Below, one piece after another: positions 7,248 to 16,062 of a stretch of DNA of 64,000 bases. The translations under genes were made by a program, and so were the position numbers. Source of the DNA: Cryomorpha sp963741985 (GTDB lineage Bacteria; Bacteroidota; Bacteroidia; Flavobacteriales_D; Cryomorphaceae); the NCBI GenBank assembly GCA_963741985.1, contig CAVUKD010000004.1:682001-746000 (forward strand), in the 5' to 3' direction. The notes under the pieces are model-generated. The model was given only the letters and a program-made list of their open reading frames with translations, was not told the origin of the DNA and did no database searches. Every line of letters begins with the position of its first letter. Position 1 is the stretch's first letter.

Positions 7248-8645
7248 ATGCTTACCAAACTCGGCGAAAAATTCACTAATATTTTTCTGAAATACATGCC
7301 CGATGCATTTGTGTTCGCACTGATATTGACACTTACAGCGGCTTTCGGTGCTTTTATTTGGCTGGATGTATCCCCTTTAAAAATAATCCAATCGTGGTAT
7401 GATGGATTTTGGTCTCTATTAGAATTTGGGATGCAAATTGTTTTAATAATCGTGACCGGATTTGCCATTGCACTTTCGCCTCTAGTGAGCAAGGGAATTG
7501 ATAAACTGGCCCATTCGATCAAAACCCCGCGTCAAGTTTATTTTTTCGTGGTATTTATTGGTGCTTTACTGTCCCTCGTTAGCTTCGGATGGATAGTGAT
7601 TACATGTGTTTTAGCTCGGGAACTAGCACTCCGCATTCGAGGCATTAACTATCCGTTTTTGGTAGCTTGTGTTTATTTTAGTGGCGGCAGTTGGGTTACA
7701 GGACTTTCCAGTTCTATACCCCTATTGCTGGGGACTGAAAAAAATTATTTGATCAATGCCGGGATCCTTACGGAAATAATTCCCACCGGTTTTACATTGG
7801 GTTCCTACCTCAATTTTGCCGTGATGGCACTCTTTTTAGTCTTCGCGCCGCTGATGATTCTCATACTCATTCCGAAATCAAAAAGCATTCAAGAGTTAGA
7901 CGATATGTTGGAAGATAAATCGGAGAAAAAAGAACTTTCTATCAAAGAGGAAGCCCAAACACTCAACTTATCTTTTAAATCCGTTTCCGACAGATTGAAC
8001 AATGGGGTATTTCTTCAATTTTGCATCGTGCTAATGGGATTGACCGTTGTGATCTTTCATTTTTACACCCACGGTTTCCAATTGAATTTTAACATCATGA
8101 TCTTCATTTTTCTGATCATCGGATTGGCGTTACACAAAACACCCATGCGGTATGTGATTGCAATGAAACGGTCGAGTTCTAACATTTCAGGGATTTTATT
8201 TCAATACCCATTTTATGCGGGCATCATGGGAATTATGCTCTATACCGGTTTGGGCGAGAAATTGGCGGAAATACTGACATCTCATGCCTCTATGCATACC
8301 TATCCTTTTTTCGCCTATGTCACGGGTGGTTTGGTCAATTTTGCCATCCCATCTGCAGGCGGCGAATTTGCTGTTGTGGGCCCGAGCATCATCAACGCCG
8401 TGAAAGATATGGGTGCCGGATTACCTGCAAGTGAAGTAACCGAAATGGTATCGAGAGCCTCATTGGCCATTGCTTACGGCGAGAGTTTGACCAATCTCTT
8501 ACAGCCCTTTTTTTTATTGCTGGTATTTCCAATTATGGGAAGCGGAATAAAACTTCAAGCACGAGACTTGATGGGCTATTTGGTGATTCCATTTGTCATT
8601 CTCTTTGTTATTCAATCAGTTTTAGTGACTTGGATGCCATTATAA
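7248..8645 (+). CDS. atoE: Short-chain fatty acid transporter, AtoE family
   Basis: The product is 465 residues with about 11-12 hydrophobic segments across its whole length and resembles the AtoE/TIGR00366 family. Family members are inner-membrane carriers linked to uptake of short-chain fatty acids such as acetoacetate or butyrate. Family-like stretches include the N-terminus (FTNIFLKYMPDAFVFALILT), the SGGSWVTGLSSSIPLLLGT loop and the C-terminal NFAIPSAGGEFAVVGPSII and GESLTNLLQPF segments. A charged cytoplasmic loop (~215-240) splits the two halves. No fatty-acid activation or thiolase genes are adjacent, so the substrate cannot be refined. The start is the first ATG, and 18 bp separate it from the next gene. 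Confidence 0.8.
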   Translation: MLTKLGEKFTNIFLKYMPDAFVFALILTLTAAFGAFIWLDVSPLKIIQSWYDGFWSLLEFGMQIVLIIVTGFAIALSPLVSKGIDKLAHSIKTPRQVYFFVVFIGALLSLVSFGWIVITCVLARELALRIRGINYPFLVACVYFSGGSWVTGLSSSIPLLLGTEKNYLINAGILTEIIPTGFTLGSYLNFAVMALFLVFAPLMILILIPKSKSIQELDDMLEDKSEKKELSIKEEAQTLNLSFKSVSDRLNNGVFLQFCIVLMGLTVVIFHFYTHGFQLNFNIMIFIFLIIGLALHKTPMRYVIAMKRSSSNISGILFQYPFYAGIMGIMLYTGLGEKLAEILTSHASMHTYPFFAYVTGGLVNFAIPSAGGEFAVVGPSIINAVKDMGAGLPASEVTEMVSRASLAIAYGESLTNLLQPFFLLLVFPIMGSGIKLQARDLMGYLVIPFVILFVIQSVLVTWMPL

Positions 8646-8663
8646 TTTACAAATAGGAAAAAT

Positions 8664-9847
8664 ATGATCCCGAAAACCAACCGAATAGAATCCATCGACC
8701 TCCTGCGCGGAGTCGTAATGGTAATCATGGCTTTAGACCATGTACGCGACTATTTTATTTATGGATCATTCTTCAACGACCCAACCAATATTGATACCAC
8801 CACTCCAGCACTTTTTTTCACGCGCTTCATTACTCATTATTGCGCACCCGTTTTTATATTCCTTGCGGGTACCTCAGCCTTTTTGTACGGCAGTAAGAAA
8901 TCAAAACGGGAATTGTTCAAATTCCTTTTTACGCGTGGTCTCTGGCTCATATTTTTGGAAATTGTGGTCAATAATCTCCTTTGGAAATTTGATGTTTTTT
9001 ATTCGGTCGCATGGCACTTCAGGTAATTTGGGCCATCGGTTTGAGCATGATATTTCTTTCGGTATTCATATTTCTTCCACGAAAAATAATTCTGGTCATA
9101 GGAATATTACTGATTGCCGGGCATAATCTTTTGGATGGGATTACGGCACAAGGTTCAGGTATTAAATCAATCATCTGGTCCATTTTGCATGCGCAAAACG
9201 ATTTCGCATTAAGCGAAAATCATGCAGTTGTTATTTTTTATCCCATAATGCCATGGATCGGAGTGATGGCGTTGGGATATTTATTCGGAGCTTTTTATCA
9301 AAAAGACTATGATCCCTATGTTCGTCGAAAGTGGCTGCTAAGATTGGGCTTCGGCGCCCTGATTTTATTTTTTGTTTTGCGGGGAATAAATATTTATGGC
9401 GATCTCAAACCATGGGCGGTTCAGGACACCATAGTAAAAACAATCCTTTCCTTTTTCAACGTTACAAAATACCCGCCATCCCTGTTGTATCTCTGCATTA
9501 CACTCGGTCCGGCACTTCTGTTTCTCTATGCCTTCGAAAACTCAAAGAACAAGATCACCGATTTCTTTTTGGTTTATGGCCGGGTTCCGCTCTTCTATTA
9601 TTTCTTGCACATATTTGTGATACACCTTTTGGCAATTGTGGGTTTGCTGATTTTCGGAGGCGATTGGCACATGATGATTTTGAATAACGAAAACTTCAGT
9701 CCAGAAAATTTTGCAAACTACGGTTATCCGCTTTTTGTAGTCTATATCATTTGGATTTTGGTGGTACTTATGCTCTACCCTTTTTGCAGAAAATATATGA
9801 TTTACAAGGCTACTCATAAAGACAAGTGGTGGTTGAGCTACCTCTAA
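8664..9847 (+). pseudogene. DUF1624 / heparan-alpha-glucosaminide N-acetyltransferase-like membrane protein, frameshifted
   Basis: Two overlapping frames make up one gene. Positions 8664-9026 encode the N-terminal part, including IESIDLLRGVVMVIMALDHVRDYF, the typical catalytic-region motif with Asp and His. Positions 9011-9847 continue with LQVIWAIGLSMIFLSVF and further membrane helices to a normal C-terminus (YMIYKATHKDKWWLSYL). Together they give ~390 residues and ~10-11 helices, the usual size of this family of acetyl-CoA-dependent membrane acyltransferases. A one-base loss near 9005-9012 explains the break. It may be a true mutation or a sequencing error. No slippery heptamer suggesting programmed frameshifting was seen. 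Confidence 0.75.
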
Positions 9848-9902
9848 AATCTGCAAGACATTGATATAAAGAATTAGACCAACTATTCGAAAACCCAATA
9901 CT

Positions 9903-10727
9903 ATGAAAACCAGACTTACCAACTTCGCGGTAATCGCCATCCTCACCGCGGCCATTTCGTGCTCAAGCACGAAGCAAACCAATATGGCCAACATCGAAAA
10001 AAAGGTGTTCATTCTTGTTCCCGAAGAGCCCACGCCTCCGGATGATTTACCGGCAGAGCGCATTGCTATAAAAATTGACGACCGCACACTTTACGCCAAT
10101 TGGGTCAACGCCGGTGACACTGCGCCCGCTTTTTTTCTTCTTCATGGAAATGGAGAATACATTGGCGAATGGCGTCCGCTACAAGCCTATTTATTGCAAA
10201 AAGGCTATTCTTCTTTCGTGTTTGACTACACAGGTTTCGGCAGCAGCACGGGTGTTCCGACAGTTTCAAAATTGAATGAAGACGGACTTGCAGCTTACGC
10301 AAAATTCGTTGAGCTTTCGCCAAAAGCCAGTAGCAGAATAGCCTTCGGTCACTCGCTCGGCACGAGTATTTTGATGGAAGATGTCAATCAGTTCAAACCC
10401 CTTCCGGATAAGGTGGTCACGCATGGCATGTTTACCACAGCACGCGAAATTCTTGTGGAAAAAGGTGCCATGAAAGCTGACGAAAAGACGTCCATTCCCA
10501 ATGCATGGAACGGCTACAAAAACGTAAAAAAATGCAAGGCTCCGCTTTTCATACTACACAGTAAAACAGATCATGTCATTCCGTTTGAAATGGGTCAAGA
10601 ATTAGCGGAAGCCGCAGGAAGCAACACAAAATTTCTGGCTCTCGAAAACGCCAGTCACAACGACGTTTATAAATTGCCTAATGACAGCATCTGGCAACCC
10701 ATTCTCAACTTTATAGATGAAAAATAA
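9903..10727 (+). CDS. Lipoprotein alpha/beta hydrolase
   Basis: The product is 274 residues. The signal peptide ends in a lipobox with Cys20 (AAISC), so it is probably anchored to a membrane facing the periplasm. The alpha/beta-hydrolase fold is indicated by the oxyanion-type HGNGE at 81-85, the nucleophile elbow GHSLG (Ser151), Asp223 in HSKTDHVIP and His252 in NASHND. The likely triad is Ser151-Asp223-His252. It resembles BAAT/FrsA/Bem46-type serine hydrolases, but the substrate is unknown. It stands between the broken acyltransferase gene and an amino acid permease, without an obvious operon partner. Confidence 0.85.
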   Translation: MKTRLTNFAVIAILTAAISCSSTKQTNMANIEKKVFILVPEEPTPPDDLPAERIAIKIDDRTLYANWVNAGDTAPAFFLLHGNGEYIGEWRPLQAYLLQKGYSSFVFDYTGFGSSTGVPTVSKLNEDGLAAYAKFVELSPKASSRIAFGHSLGTSILMEDVNQFKPLPDKVVTHGMFTTAREILVEKGAMKADEKTSIPNAWNGYKNVKKCKAPLFILHSKTDHVIPFEMGQELAEAAGSNTKFLALENASHNDVYKLPNDSIWQPILNFIDEK

Positions 10728-10762
10728 ATTAAGTCCTCAAAATAAAACACATTTTTGACAAT

Positions 10763-12064
10763 ATGAAAACACAAGACGAAGGCTTAATTCGCTCCATAGG
10801 AGTCTGGGGCTTAACAGCCAATATTGTAAACGTAATTGTAGGCGCCGGAATTTTCGCGCTGCCAGCAATTGTAGCTGAAGATATGGGCAGAACAGGTATT
10901 GTTGCTTACCTCTTTTGTGGCTTTCTCATCGCCTTGGTCATGCTCTGTTTCGCAGAAGCGGGAAGCAAAGTCACCGAGTCAGGCGGAGGCTATTCCTATA
11001 TTGAAGTTGCTTTTGGAAAGTACCCCGGCTTCATAAGTGGCTTCATGTATCTTCTGGGCGTTTTCACCGCGGATGCAGCAGTATCCAACGCCTTGCTTAG
11101 TGTGCTCGGCGCAGTATTCCCGGTGTTTCTCGATCCATATATCCGCGTTCTCTCACTCTTTATAATCTTTTTTGGTCTCGCCGGCATCAATATACTGGGC
11201 GTAAAACAAGGGATGGGCGCAGTCAAGTTGCTCACCATTGCCAAACTGACGCCGCTGTTTTTGCTGGTATTGTTGGGATGGAAAGACGTTTCGATAGCCA
11301 ATTTACTTTGGGATGGTGCCCCATCGCTCACACAACTTGGCACGACATCACTACTTCTCTTTTTTGCCTTTCAGGGTGCTGAAATCGGATTATCGGTGGG
11401 TGGCGAAATCAAAAATCCGCAGCGCACCGTACCTAAAGCCGTTCTATTCAGCATCATCATAGTTTTGGTATTCTACATGCTAATACAAACCGTTTCGCAA
11501 GGAGTCTTGGGCAGTGATTTGGCAACTTTCAAAGCCAACCCACTAGCCGAAGTAGGCAGAGTAATTTTTGGCCCGGCTGGCTACACCTTGCTATTTATCG
11601 GTGCCGCCGTTTCGATGTTCGGATTTATGAGCGGCGAACTTTTGAATAATCCAAGGTTGGTATTTGCCCTTGGGCGTGACCGGGTAATTCCCATTAAAAT
11701 GCTGACAAATATCCACAAGGTTTTCAAAACGCCTTATGTTGCTATTCTTATATATGCCTCTATTGGATTTATAATCGCCATTTTTGGTGGTTTTAAGGAA
11801 TTGGCGCTTATCGCTACCGCAGCCGTTTTATTTCTCTATTTCGGAGTGGCTCTTGCGGTGTTGAAATTACGCCGAATGAAAAATACTGAACCCGTAGGAT
11901 TCACCATTCCCGGCGGCCCTGTTGTCCCTATTCTCACAGCCGTCATCAGCCTATATTTTCTCTCTAATTTGGGAACGGATGAGATGATCGGAACCGTATT
12001 ATTTTGTATCGCTTTGACCGTAATTTATTGGTTGATGAAGATTGTGAAAAGACGGAATAAGTAA
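10763..12064 (+). CDS. APC family amino acid permease
   Basis: The product is 433 residues with ~12 transmembrane segments. It belongs to the amino acid-polyamine-organocation superfamily. The N-terminal signature VWGLTANIVNVIVGAGIFAL carries the glycine-rich unwound helix 1 (GAGIF), and helix 6 carries FAFQGAEIGLSVGGE. The role is inner-membrane uptake or exchange of an amino acid or amine; specificity cannot be read from the sequence. The gene starts 35 bp after the hydrolase and may be cotranscribed with it. Confidence 0.85.
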   Translation: MKTQDEGLIRSIGVWGLTANIVNVIVGAGIFALPAIVAEDMGRTGIVAYLFCGFLIALVMLCFAEAGSKVTESGGGYSYIEVAFGKYPGFISGFMYLLGVFTADAAVSNALLSVLGAVFPVFLDPYIRVLSLFIIFFGLAGINILGVKQGMGAVKLLTIAKLTPLFLLVLLGWKDVSIANLLWDGAPSLTQLGTTSLLLFFAFQGAEIGLSVGGEIKNPQRTVPKAVLFSIIIVLVFYMLIQTVSQGVLGSDLATFKANPLAEVGRVIFGPAGYTLLFIGAAVSMFGFMSGELLNNPRLVFALGRDRVIPIKMLTNIHKVFKTPYVAILIYASIGFIIAIFGGFKELALIATAAVLFLYFGVALAVLKLRRMKNTEPVGFTIPGGPVVPILTAVISLYFLSNLGTDEMIGTVLFCIALTVIYWLMKIVKRRNK

Positions 12065-12204
12065 GTACGAATGAACTTTCCCGATTCTACGATTTAATTA
12101 GTGTAGGAATATCCCGAGAGGAGGCTTAGTACCGGAAATTTCATTCCGTACTCATAAGATTAAAATATAATCCTTACTTTCAGGCGCGAACCAAACCTAT
12201 CAGT

Positions 12205-13608
12205 ATGAAGCATCTAACCACCCTTTTTCTCTCAATTTGCATCCTGTTTTCATTTGTATCTTACGGAGAGAATAACCCATCTCCTATCCTATTTATTTAC
12301 GACGCCAGCGGATCCATGTGGGGCCAAATAGACGGAAAAACCAAACAAGAAATTGCTTCCTCCGTTTTGATCGAAGTGATCGAAGGGTTGCCTGACAATC
12401 AGAACATCGCGCTGATAGCTTATGGCCACCGCAAAGAAGGTGATTGCCGGGATGTGGAATATCTCGCCCAACTTTCCAACACTTCGAAAACACTCGTTAC
12501 ATCCGCCGTAAAGCGAATAACCCCGTTGGGCAAAACTCCCTTAGCCTACTCGGCTTCGCTTGCAATAAACGCCTTAAAAGATTCGAAAACCAAGGGCACT
12601 ATCCTCTTAATCACTGATGGAATAGAATCTTGCGATGGCGATATTTGTGAAGTGGTAAAACTGGCAAAAGCTGAAGGAATTGACTTCAAACTGCATATTG
12701 TAGGTTTTGGACTCAAAGAAGATGAAACCAAACAACTCAAATGCGCAGCCGCAGCCGGCGATGGGCATTATTATGATGCTGCAAATGCGTCCGGTTTAAG
12801 TGAAGTGCTCAATGAAGCTACTTCGGAAACCATCGACGAGTCTTCTGGAAATTTCACGGTTTACACTGAAAAAAATGGGCAGCCGGTTGATGGTCTTGTG
12901 CAAGCCTACTCAGCAGATATTAAATTGGTAGACGGTGTACGAACTTATGGCGACACCGCATTTTTAACCCTCCCGGCTGGAATTTATACATTTAGGGTAA
13001 GTGCCCTTGAGAATAGTCGAATTCAACCGATTACAATCTCCAATATCCAATCGTATCCCGACACTATAAACCACAAAACAATCTCATTCGACGGAGGCAA
13101 AATAAATCTCATCACCCTCAATAATGAAGAAGGCTGGGATTGTACCAGCAAAGTGATCGACGCCGATGGAAAAGTAGTGGGTGGCAGCAGAACTTACGGA
13201 CGACCGAAATTAATTGAAGTGGATCCCGGCGAGTATTCAGTCGAAATAGCTGCACTAAAAATGAGTGGGATCCAAACCACGTACCTTTTTGAAAAAGTGA
13301 AGGTAGAATCTGGAAAAACGGTTGAACTATCGCACAGTTTCAAAACCGGAAAAGCATTAATCGGAGTAAAAAGTCGCGAAGAATTGATCGATGCAGTAGT
13401 AGGAATTTCTGAAAAGAAAACAGGCAAAAATGTCGCTGGCGCAAGAAGCTATACTTCCGCAAGTAGCAATCCCCGTGAATTTACCCTCAACCCCGGAATA
13501 TATGAAGTAACCGTAAAACCGGTCAAAAAAGAATACGCCCGAAAGATGGAAAAATTCACAATCCAAATAAAACAAGGTGAAACAATTGAGAAAACTTCAA
13601 TTTTTTAA
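12205..13608 (+). CDS. Secreted von Willebrand factor A domain protein with C-terminal repeats
   Basis: The product is 467 residues. A signal peptide (1-~21) is followed by a VWA domain (~27-205) with a complete MIDAS start (D33-A-S-G-S37), the threonine loop around KRITPLGKTPLA and the second acidic motif (LLITDGIESCDGD). Two cysteine-containing loops lie inside. Three ~75-residue repeats follow, each with an R-[TS]-Y ... PGIY/PGEY ... V pattern (for example VRTYGDTAFLTLPAGIYTFRV). They look like beta-sandwich units. It ends 3 bp before the next gene, a membrane protein, so the two probably form a cell-envelope pair. The ligand is unknown. Confidence 0.8.
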   Translation: MKHLTTLFLSICILFSFVSYGENNPSPILFIYDASGSMWGQIDGKTKQEIASSVLIEVIEGLPDNQNIALIAYGHRKEGDCRDVEYLAQLSNTSKTLVTSAVKRITPLGKTPLAYSASLAINALKDSKTKGTILLITDGIESCDGDICEVVKLAKAEGIDFKLHIVGFGLKEDETKQLKCAAAAGDGHYYDAANASGLSEVLNEATSETIDESSGNFTVYTEKNGQPVDGLVQAYSADIKLVDGVRTYGDTAFLTLPAGIYTFRVSALENSRIQPITISNIQSYPDTINHKTISFDGGKINLITLNNEEGWDCTSKVIDADGKVVGGSRTYGRPKLIEVDPGEYSVEIAALKMSGIQTTYLFEKVKVESGKTVELSHSFKTGKALIGVKSREELIDAVVGISEKKTGKNVAGARSYTSASSNPREFTLNPGIYEVTVKPVKKEYARKMEKFTIQIKQGETIEKTSIF

Positions 13609-13611
13609 GCT

Positions 13612-14610
13612 ATGGCTCATAAAATGATCAAACCTTTCTCGCTACTTTTCTATTTTTTGGCATTTTTTACGGGATTTTTCGTTGGGGTAATTATCGCCGG
13701 ATTGCTCCAAGCAGGAAAAGATCAAATGCTCGCGGCAGGTGCCATTGTTTTGGGATATGGCGTCTTGGGAGGTGGTATTGGTTTCATCGCTTCATTATTC
13801 CTTGCCAATTCACTGAGCAGAAAAGTGCTTTTGAGAATAAATTTAATCCTATCCATCTGTTTATTCATATTTGTGGGCTATTTCTATACAAACTATCAGA
13901 AACGAAAAGCTGAAAAATTGCGTCAAAAACAAACAGAACCATCGTTTAAACCGAAGCCGCCGGGCTCAATTGAGATCTACCCTGGCATGATCGCAATGTC
14001 CATTCCCAGCAACCCTTCAGGATCATTTAAAACGAGCTCTGGAACAAATCAAACCGGAATGGGAATGTTTACACCGAATTTCTACGAAAATCCAGTCTTC
14101 TACTTTTATGGAAATCCCACACTTGAGAAAAGTGTAGACGATCATACGCCGAAGGATAGCATTACATTCAAACGTACCGAGACTGGTGAATTTGAGATTG
14201 CCACCGCCCCTCCCTGGCTGGTACCCGCACATCTAAAAATGGATTATGGGATGTTGTATTTTAAAGTGCAAACTCTCACGCACAATTTTCTGGAAGTAAC
14301 TGTAAATGAAACGACCAACTTAACTGCTTACGTGGATAAATATGCCGGAAGAATCCAGTATTGGCCGGAGTTTCTTTTAAAAATGAACAGCGTAGAATTT
14401 CCGGAACCTACCAACCATCAGATTCATGTTCGACCCTTCGAAAATTCCGGAACAGTAACCACATCATACGAATTTCTTCGGCCATTGCACATAAAGAATC
14501 AATGGATGTATGTCGCTCTTTTGGGAAATGATTATAAGGAAATCGGAAAAGGATGGATTCAATGGCAAAAAGACGGCGAGTTGCAAATTAGGTATTCATT
14601 GCTGTCATAA
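13612..14610 (+). CDS. Membrane-anchored hypothetical protein, partner of the VWA protein
   Basis: The product is 332 residues from ATG 13612 (an alternative ATG at 13624 is equally possible). Three hydrophobic helices lie at ~7-30, ~38-66 and ~72-92. A long soluble domain follows, with a basic/proline-rich linker (KQTEPSFKPKPPGS) and a likely beta-rich C-terminal region (~120-330). No known domain is recognised. The 3-bp spacing to the VWA gene indicates cotranscription, so it may anchor or assist the VWA protein. It is followed by ~190 bp of AT-rich sequence with no gene. Confidence 0.6.
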   Translation: MAHKMIKPFSLLFYFLAFFTGFFVGVIIAGLLQAGKDQMLAAGAIVLGYGVLGGGIGFIASLFLANSLSRKVLLRINLILSICLFIFVGYFYTNYQKRKAEKLRQKQTEPSFKPKPPGSIEIYPGMIAMSIPSNPSGSFKTSSGTNQTGMGMFTPNFYENPVFYFYGNPTLEKSVDDHTPKDSITFKRTETGEFEIATAPPWLVPAHLKMDYGMLYFKVQTLTHNFLEVTVNETTNLTAYVDKYAGRIQYWPEFLLKMNSVEFPEPTNHQIHVRPFENSGTVTTSYEFLRPLHIKNQWMYVALLGNDYKEIGKGWIQWQKDGELQIRYSLLS

Positions 14611-14798
14611 ATTAGGGATATATTTTAAAATAATGATTTTATCCAAATCGTATTTTACAGTAGAATTTTATCAAACTGTAGAGAAATTTTCTACTTGTTA
14701 CCAAATTCTAAAGACCCATTATACATTTTGACGATTCAAATTCTAAAACCAATCAAAATATATTAATTATTTTTACCAGGAAACTATTTTGATTAGCT

Positions 14799-15929
14799 AT
14801 GAATATCAAAGCATTAGTATTTAGCACTCTCTTGATTCTTTTCTCAATTTGGTCTGATAATGTTGTTGCCCAAAATTTCTATGGTACACAGTTTAGACAT
14901 ACGGTAAGTCAGGAAAATAGCGCAGGTGTTCAAACGTACCTCGACAATGAAGAATTGAATGATAATCCCGAGGCAATAATTATTGCCTCAGCGAATCTGG
15001 AACCAAACCAAATCCCTGTTGGCGATAACTTTACAGTAATCTATGACACGGACTCAGCAAAATGGGCGATTAGAAATGCCGATGGCGAAAATGCCTTTCC
15101 CATAGGTTCCACATTTAATGTGTTAATACCATCTACTGGCGGAACAGCTTTTAGAGCTATCGCACCTGGTGGCAACAACTACTTTCTTTTGGATAATTCT
15201 GCTACCAATGGTCTCTCACAAGTAAAAGTGTTCATCACCCCTATTTATCCGGGATATAATCTGGGAAACGGAAACGGCCAATTTGTTGTTTCTTATCTTC
15301 CCGGTGGGGTAAATAGATGGGATATATCATCGGTAAGTACGATAGACCAAGGTGCCACGTTTAATGTTTTTGTACCGTACCAGTCGGAGCATACTTTTGT
15401 GCACCGAGTTACTGATCCCGATAACAGCACATCTATTACTGAGCTGGATCATCCACTCCTCAATGGCAATCCCGAAGCGAACTTCATATTTCAACGCACG
15501 TTTTATTTTACGAATGGCTCGTGCACAACGTATAATAACAGAAAAAAAAGTGCGGCCTATTTTAATGGAAAATGGCATATAAAAATCGATGATGGAAATT
15601 ACTTTTATCACAATGAGGATTACAGTATTGCAATTTTAAATGACTCCCCAAATAGCGCCCCCATAGAAATAGATGGTTCTAGTGATGTACTTATCTATCC
15701 AAATCCTGCAGATGGAATACTTGCGGTAAACGTTGCGCAAGGTGATAATGCTGAAAAAATAATTGATTATCAAATTCTCGATTTTGCCGGTCGATTAATT
15801 CAGAACGAAAGAATATACACGAAAAGCACATTCGAAGTAAACGTTCGTTCGTTACCTGACGGAATATATTTTTTAAAACTCATTTCAAGCGAAAACCTTA
15901 TTGTCAAAAAATTTGTTGTGGTCCATTGA
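14799..15929 (+). CDS. Type IX secretion cargo with three internal repeats and C-terminal sorting domain
   Basis: The product is 376 residues. The signal peptide (~1-24, ending VVAQ) is followed by three divergent ~85-residue repeats. Each follows the order LDxxxxNxNPxA ... W.I ... G..FNV.VP (first LDNEELNDNPEAI, second LDNSATNG, third LDHPLLNGNPEANFIF). From ~300 to the end it carries a type A Por-secretion sorting domain: IYPNPADGILAV, ILDFAGRLI, LPDGIYFLKL and the terminal VKKFVVVH. It is therefore exported through the outer membrane, and the tail is probably cleaved or attached to the surface. The repeats resemble short beta-domains seen in other Bacteroidota secreted proteins. The function is unknown. 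Confidence 0.8.
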   Translation: MNIKALVFSTLLILFSIWSDNVVAQNFYGTQFRHTVSQENSAGVQTYLDNEELNDNPEAIIIASANLEPNQIPVGDNFTVIYDTDSAKWAIRNADGENAFPIGSTFNVLIPSTGGTAFRAIAPGGNNYFLLDNSATNGLSQVKVFITPIYPGYNLGNGNGQFVVSYLPGGVNRWDISSVSTIDQGATFNVFVPYQSEHTFVHRVTDPDNSTSITELDHPLLNGNPEANFIFQRTFYFTNGSCTTYNNRKKSAAYFNGKWHIKIDDGNYFYHNEDYSIAILNDSPNSAPIEIDGSSDVLIYPNPADGILAVNVAQGDNAEKIIDYQILDFAGRLIQNERIYTKSTFEVNVRSLPDGIYFLKLISSENLIVKKFVVVH

Positions 15930-16062
15930 GGCTATTGCCAAATGACAGAAAGCAATCTATATTTCTAAACTCCAAATTATTTTTGACAACCTAAACCCTG
16001 TTTTGCAACAACGTACACCCCCTTTTTTCATGCCTGAAATTGCGTTGCACCAATAAATCTCC

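Noticed and set aside
9542..10087. 181-codon minus-strand ORF spanning the acyltransferase-hydrolase junction
   Set aside because: It covers the ends of two real genes on the other strand and has no signal or domain.
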